Positions 16,961 to 18,810 of a stretch of DNA of 18,810 bases are shown piece by piece (the first letter of the stretch is position 1; each line of letters begins with the position of its first letter). The notes below the pieces were generated by a model. That model ran no database searches, was not told where the DNA came from, and was given only the letters and a program-made list of their open reading frames with translations. The DNA comes from Bacillota bacterium (GTDB lineage: Bacteria > Bacillota > Clostridia > Clostridiales > Clostridiaceae): positions 1-18,810 of the forward strand of contig JAEZKY010000179.1 of NCBI GenBank assembly GCA_023435985.1, given 5' to 3'. The translations under genes and the position numbers were made by a program.

Positions 16961-17422
16961 ATGAATAATGTGTATTTATATAAAACCTCAATTGGAAATG
17001 TAGTTATTGGCGAAAATGGCTCAGGAATTACTCGTATTTGTTTTGGTGACAGTATTCCTAAAGATGCAGAGTTTATAGAAACACCGCTGCTTAAAAAGGC
17101 TAATGAAGAGCTTCAGGAATACTTTTTAGGTAGAAGAAAAGTATTTGATTTGCCCCTTGCCATGGAAGGAACAGAATTTCAAAAGATGGTTTGGAAAGCA
17201 TTAAGTGAGATCCCATATGGAACAACTTGCAGCTACAAGGATATAGCATTAAAAGTAGGAAATGCAAAGGCATCACGTGCAGTAGGTATGGCAAATAACA
17301 AAAATCCAATACCTATTATTGTTCCCTGCCATAGAGTAATTGGAACTAATGGTAAATTAGTTGGATATGCAGGTGGATTAGACATAAAACAAAAACTTTT
17401 AGAGATAGAAAAAGTAAAATAA
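16961..17422 (+). CDS. ogt: Methylated-DNA--protein-cysteine S-methyltransferase
   Basis: A 153-residue suicide DNA repair protein that removes the methyl group from O6-methylguanine onto its own cysteine. The active-site motif PCHRV is present with C123, inside IIVPCHRVIGTNGKLVGYAGG. The DNA-binding helix-turn-helix segment FQKMVWKALSEIPYGTTCSYKDIA and the RAVGMANNKNP loop precede it. The length fits the short Ogt/MGMT class. It has no Ada-type regulatory domain. The start follows an AGAGGAGAG ribosome site. No terminator is clear in the 107 bases before the TPR gene, so read-through into it is possible. Confidence 0.93.
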   Translation: MNNVYLYKTSIGNVVIGENGSGITRICFGDSIPKDAEFIETPLLKKANEELQEYFLGRRKVFDLPLAMEGTEFQKMVWKALSEIPYGTTCSYKDIALKVGNAKASRAVGMANNKNPIPIIVPCHRVIGTNGKLVGYAGGLDIKQKLLEIEKVK

Positions 17423-17529
17423 GAATAATCTTTTATATTAAATTTGGTTTTAAATATGATATAATAAATTGCATTATGTGAAATTATTATATAATTTACA
17501 TATAAAAAGAAGTAAAGCGAGGATACGAT

Positions 17530-18270
17530 ATGGAATCTAATCAAAATATACAAGAAAAGATTAATAAATTTTTAGAAGAAAATAATATAAAAACAACAGG
17601 CGGAGAAATAAAAAGTGAAAAGCAATTATCATCAGTCTTGAATAAATTAGCAATGGGAGACTTAAATAAAGGAAAAGTTGAGAAAGCTCTATATTTTGCA
17701 GAAAAAGCAATAGAATTTAATGAAGAAAATCATTATGCATATTACATAAAAGGTTTAATATATAGACAATTGAATAAAGCAAAGGAAGCTATTGAGGCTT
17801 TTGAAGTATACTGTAATAATACTAATGATCCATTAACACACATATATATGGGGATTTCTTATGCAGAATTAAATGATGTTGATAATGCGTTAGATCATCT
17901 TAGAAAAGGTGAAAAGAATCTTTCGGAGAAAGAAAAAGAAGAACATATGAATTTGATTTGTGCAACATATGAATGTATAGGAAATATCTATTTACAAAGA
18001 GAAAATATAGTGGAATTCACTGAAAGAGATAAGTATAGCATAAATTATAAAACTGCAGTAAGATACTATAAAATGTCACTAAAAATTAATAGAAGGAATT
18101 GCGATTTAATTAATAAATTAGCAGCCTGCTATTATCACTTAGAAGATTTAAATAAAGCATTATATTGCTATGAGCAGGCAGCTAAAATTGCTCCAGATAA
18201 TAGTATGTATTTAGAAGCAATACAAGAAATGAAAGAAGCAGGTGCTAAGTCAGAATCAGCAGGATTCTAA
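17530..18270 (+). CDS. Tetratricopeptide-repeat protein
   Basis: A 246-residue cytoplasmic protein built mainly of TPR units. Recognisable helix pairs lie at about 38-70 (GKVEKALYFAEKAIEFNEEN), 72-104 (AYYIKGLIYRQLNKAKEAIE), 105-138 (IYMGISYAELNDVDNALDHL) and 196-230 (NKLAACYYHLEDLNKALYCY). A longer, less regular unit lies between. Residues 1-35 are a charged leader. There is no signal peptide or enzyme domain, so it is probably a scaffold or adaptor. The ribosome site is modest (GCGAGGA). It follows ogt by 107 bases. Its partners are unknown. Confidence 0.8.
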   Translation: MESNQNIQEKINKFLEENNIKTTGGEIKSEKQLSSVLNKLAMGDLNKGKVEKALYFAEKAIEFNEENHYAYYIKGLIYRQLNKAKEAIEAFEVYCNNTNDPLTHIYMGISYAELNDVDNALDHLRKGEKNLSEKEKEEHMNLICATYECIGNIYLQRENIVEFTERDKYSINYKTAVRYYKMSLKINRRNCDLINKLAACYYHLEDLNKALYCYEQAAKIAPDNSMYLEAIQEMKEAGAKSESAGF

Positions 18271-18297
18271 AAAACTAAAATAAAATATTAGAAGTCT

Positions 18298-18426
18298 AAA
18301 GAGAGGAAACTCTGTTATAGATGCTTTAGTAAAATATGAAAGCATAACTTATAGTGTTATCATTGTAAGTTATGCTTGAATTATATTTTTACGGAGCTAT
18401 ATGGCAGTAAGGTACCTCTCTTTTTT
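18298..18426 (+). other. Switch-like structured region with terminator end, after the TPR gene
   Basis: AAAGAGAGG (18298-18306) can pair over 9 bp with CCTCTCTTT (18415-18423), which runs into further T residues like an intrinsic terminator. Inside is a perfect 12-bp hairpin (18340-18351 with 18366-18377). Its left arm overlaps AAAGCAT (18339-18345), which can instead pair with ATGCTTT (18321-18327). The two inner folds are therefore mutually exclusive. It may simply end the TPR transcript. I do not recognise a known riboswitch in it. Confidence 0.45.
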
Positions 18427-18481
18427 ATTATATATTCAATATAGAAATGCAGTGAAAAATTAATTTGTTATATGTGAGTAA

Positions 18482-18708
18482 GGCACATGAAAATAAATAA
18501 CAGGTCCAAGGTTGCCTTGAATATTTTTCATCAGGCAAGGAGGTAAATTGGCCTCATAGTGGATCTATTAGGTCAATTTGCCGATGAGCAGAGAACCAAA
18601 ATCTATGATTTTGTGTGAATCGCTTACTCAGCGAGCGTATGCGAGTCGAGCTTCTGCTATGATGGAAAGTAGGCTGGCAAATGAACTTGTTATTTATTTG
18701 ATTGTGCC
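18482..18708 (+). repeat. Structured repeat element, copy 2 (long form, 227 bp)
   Basis: This is the same element as 11437-11595, in opposite orientation. The ends 18482-18504 and 18686-18708 match as inverted repeats at 19 of 23 positions. TAA flanks both sides (18479-18481 and 18709-18711). The central stem pairs 18542-18553 with 18571-18582 (12 bp, two G-U) around an inner ATAG/CTAT helix. Unlike copy 1 it has an extra arm closed by AGCAGAG/TTCTGCT (18587-18593 with 18652-18658). That arm contains a 7-bp hairpin (18597-18603 with 18607-18613) and a GC-richer bulged hairpin (18626-18646). No coding frame is apparent. Confidence 0.85.
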
Positions 18709-18743
18709 TAAATTAAAAAATTAAGTGCTTATGAAGAATTTTT

Positions 18744-18767
18744 GACATTCGTAGAAATACAAATGTC
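18744..18767. promoter_or_regulatory. 24-bp dyad operator candidate (two TACA-NN-TGTA-like boxes)
   Basis: GACATTcGTA and TACaAATGTC face each other across GAAA, so 18 of the 20 arm bases pair perfectly. Each box resembles the TACA-NN-TGTA sites bound by BlaI/MecI/CopY-type repressors. The dyad ends nine bases before the -35 box of the promoter at 18777. The regulator is not in the window. Confidence 0.45.
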
Positions 18768-18776
18768 TCTCATAGG

Positions 18777-18805
18777 TTGACAGATTTTATTATATGAGAT
18801 AGTAT
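18777..18805 (+). promoter_or_regulatory. Near-consensus promoter firing off the right edge
   Basis: TTGACA (18777-18782, a perfect -35) and TAGTAT (18800-18805) are exactly 17 bases apart. The gene it serves would lie beyond the window. With the dyad just upstream, it looks like a regulated promoter. Confidence 0.6.
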
Positions 18806-18810
18806 ATAGA

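Noticed and set aside
18482..18708. tRNA, tmRNA, SRP RNA or 6S RNA
   Set aside because: The fold and the conserved motifs do not match any of these, and the inverted ends point to a repeat element.
18742..18770. TTGACA at 18742-18747 as a second promoter
   Set aside because: No acceptable -10 box lies 16-18 bases downstream. The hexamer is mostly part of the dyad at 18744-18767.

Overview
The window is AT-rich and densely coded, with strong AAGGAGG-type ribosome sites and clostridial protein types. It most likely comes from a solventogenic Clostridium of the C. beijerinckii group. The clearest pointer is a zinc-dependent NADP(H) secondary alcohol dehydrogenase at 8538-9593. It closely resembles the isopropanol dehydrogenase of C. 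beijerinckii NRRL B593 as I remember that protein. An AnfO-family gene suggests a nitrogen-fixing relative.

Layout. 1-5230: the 3' part of a very large secreted double nucleotidase/phosphodiesterase with cell-wall-binding repeats, followed by a PrsW-type membrane protease, probably one operon. 5383-5946: a GNAT acetyltransferase. 5960-8376: a promoter, a leader with a strong terminator hairpin, then anfO and a coiled-coil protein with a DUF2325-like end. 8538-9593: the secondary alcohol dehydrogenase with its own terminator. 9828-10571: phosphoglycerate mutase, converging through a shared terminator on a HAD nucleotidase (11416-10730, minus strand). 11693-12382: a Crp/Fnr-type regulator. 12614-13369: a SAM methyltransferase, converging on an MFS exporter (14682-13450, minus strand). 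14939-16762: a lipoteichoic-acid-synthase-type enzyme, divergent from the exporter. 16961-17422: an Ogt-type DNA repair methyltransferase. 17530-18270: a TPR protein. 18271-18810: no gene seen, but much structure.

The most unusual content is non-coding. Two copies of a small element (11437-11595, minus sense, and 18482-18708, plus sense) share imperfect terminal inverted repeats, are each flanked by TAA in element orientation, and fold around a long internal hairpin. That hairpin differs between the copies by compensatory base-pair changes. The second copy carries an additional, GC-richer structured arm of about 70 bases. This looks like a mobile structured element (MITE-like) or a dispersed RNA family; I do not recognise it. 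Other notable non-coding pieces are the leader before anfO, a switch-like 130-base fold after the TPR gene, and a two-box dyad just upstream of a near-consensus promoter that fires off the right edge.

The genes do not form one pathway. Two themes recur: the cell surface (anchored nucleotidase, membrane protease, LTA synthase, exporter) and central or solvent metabolism (phosphoglycerate mutase, secondary alcohol dehydrogenase).
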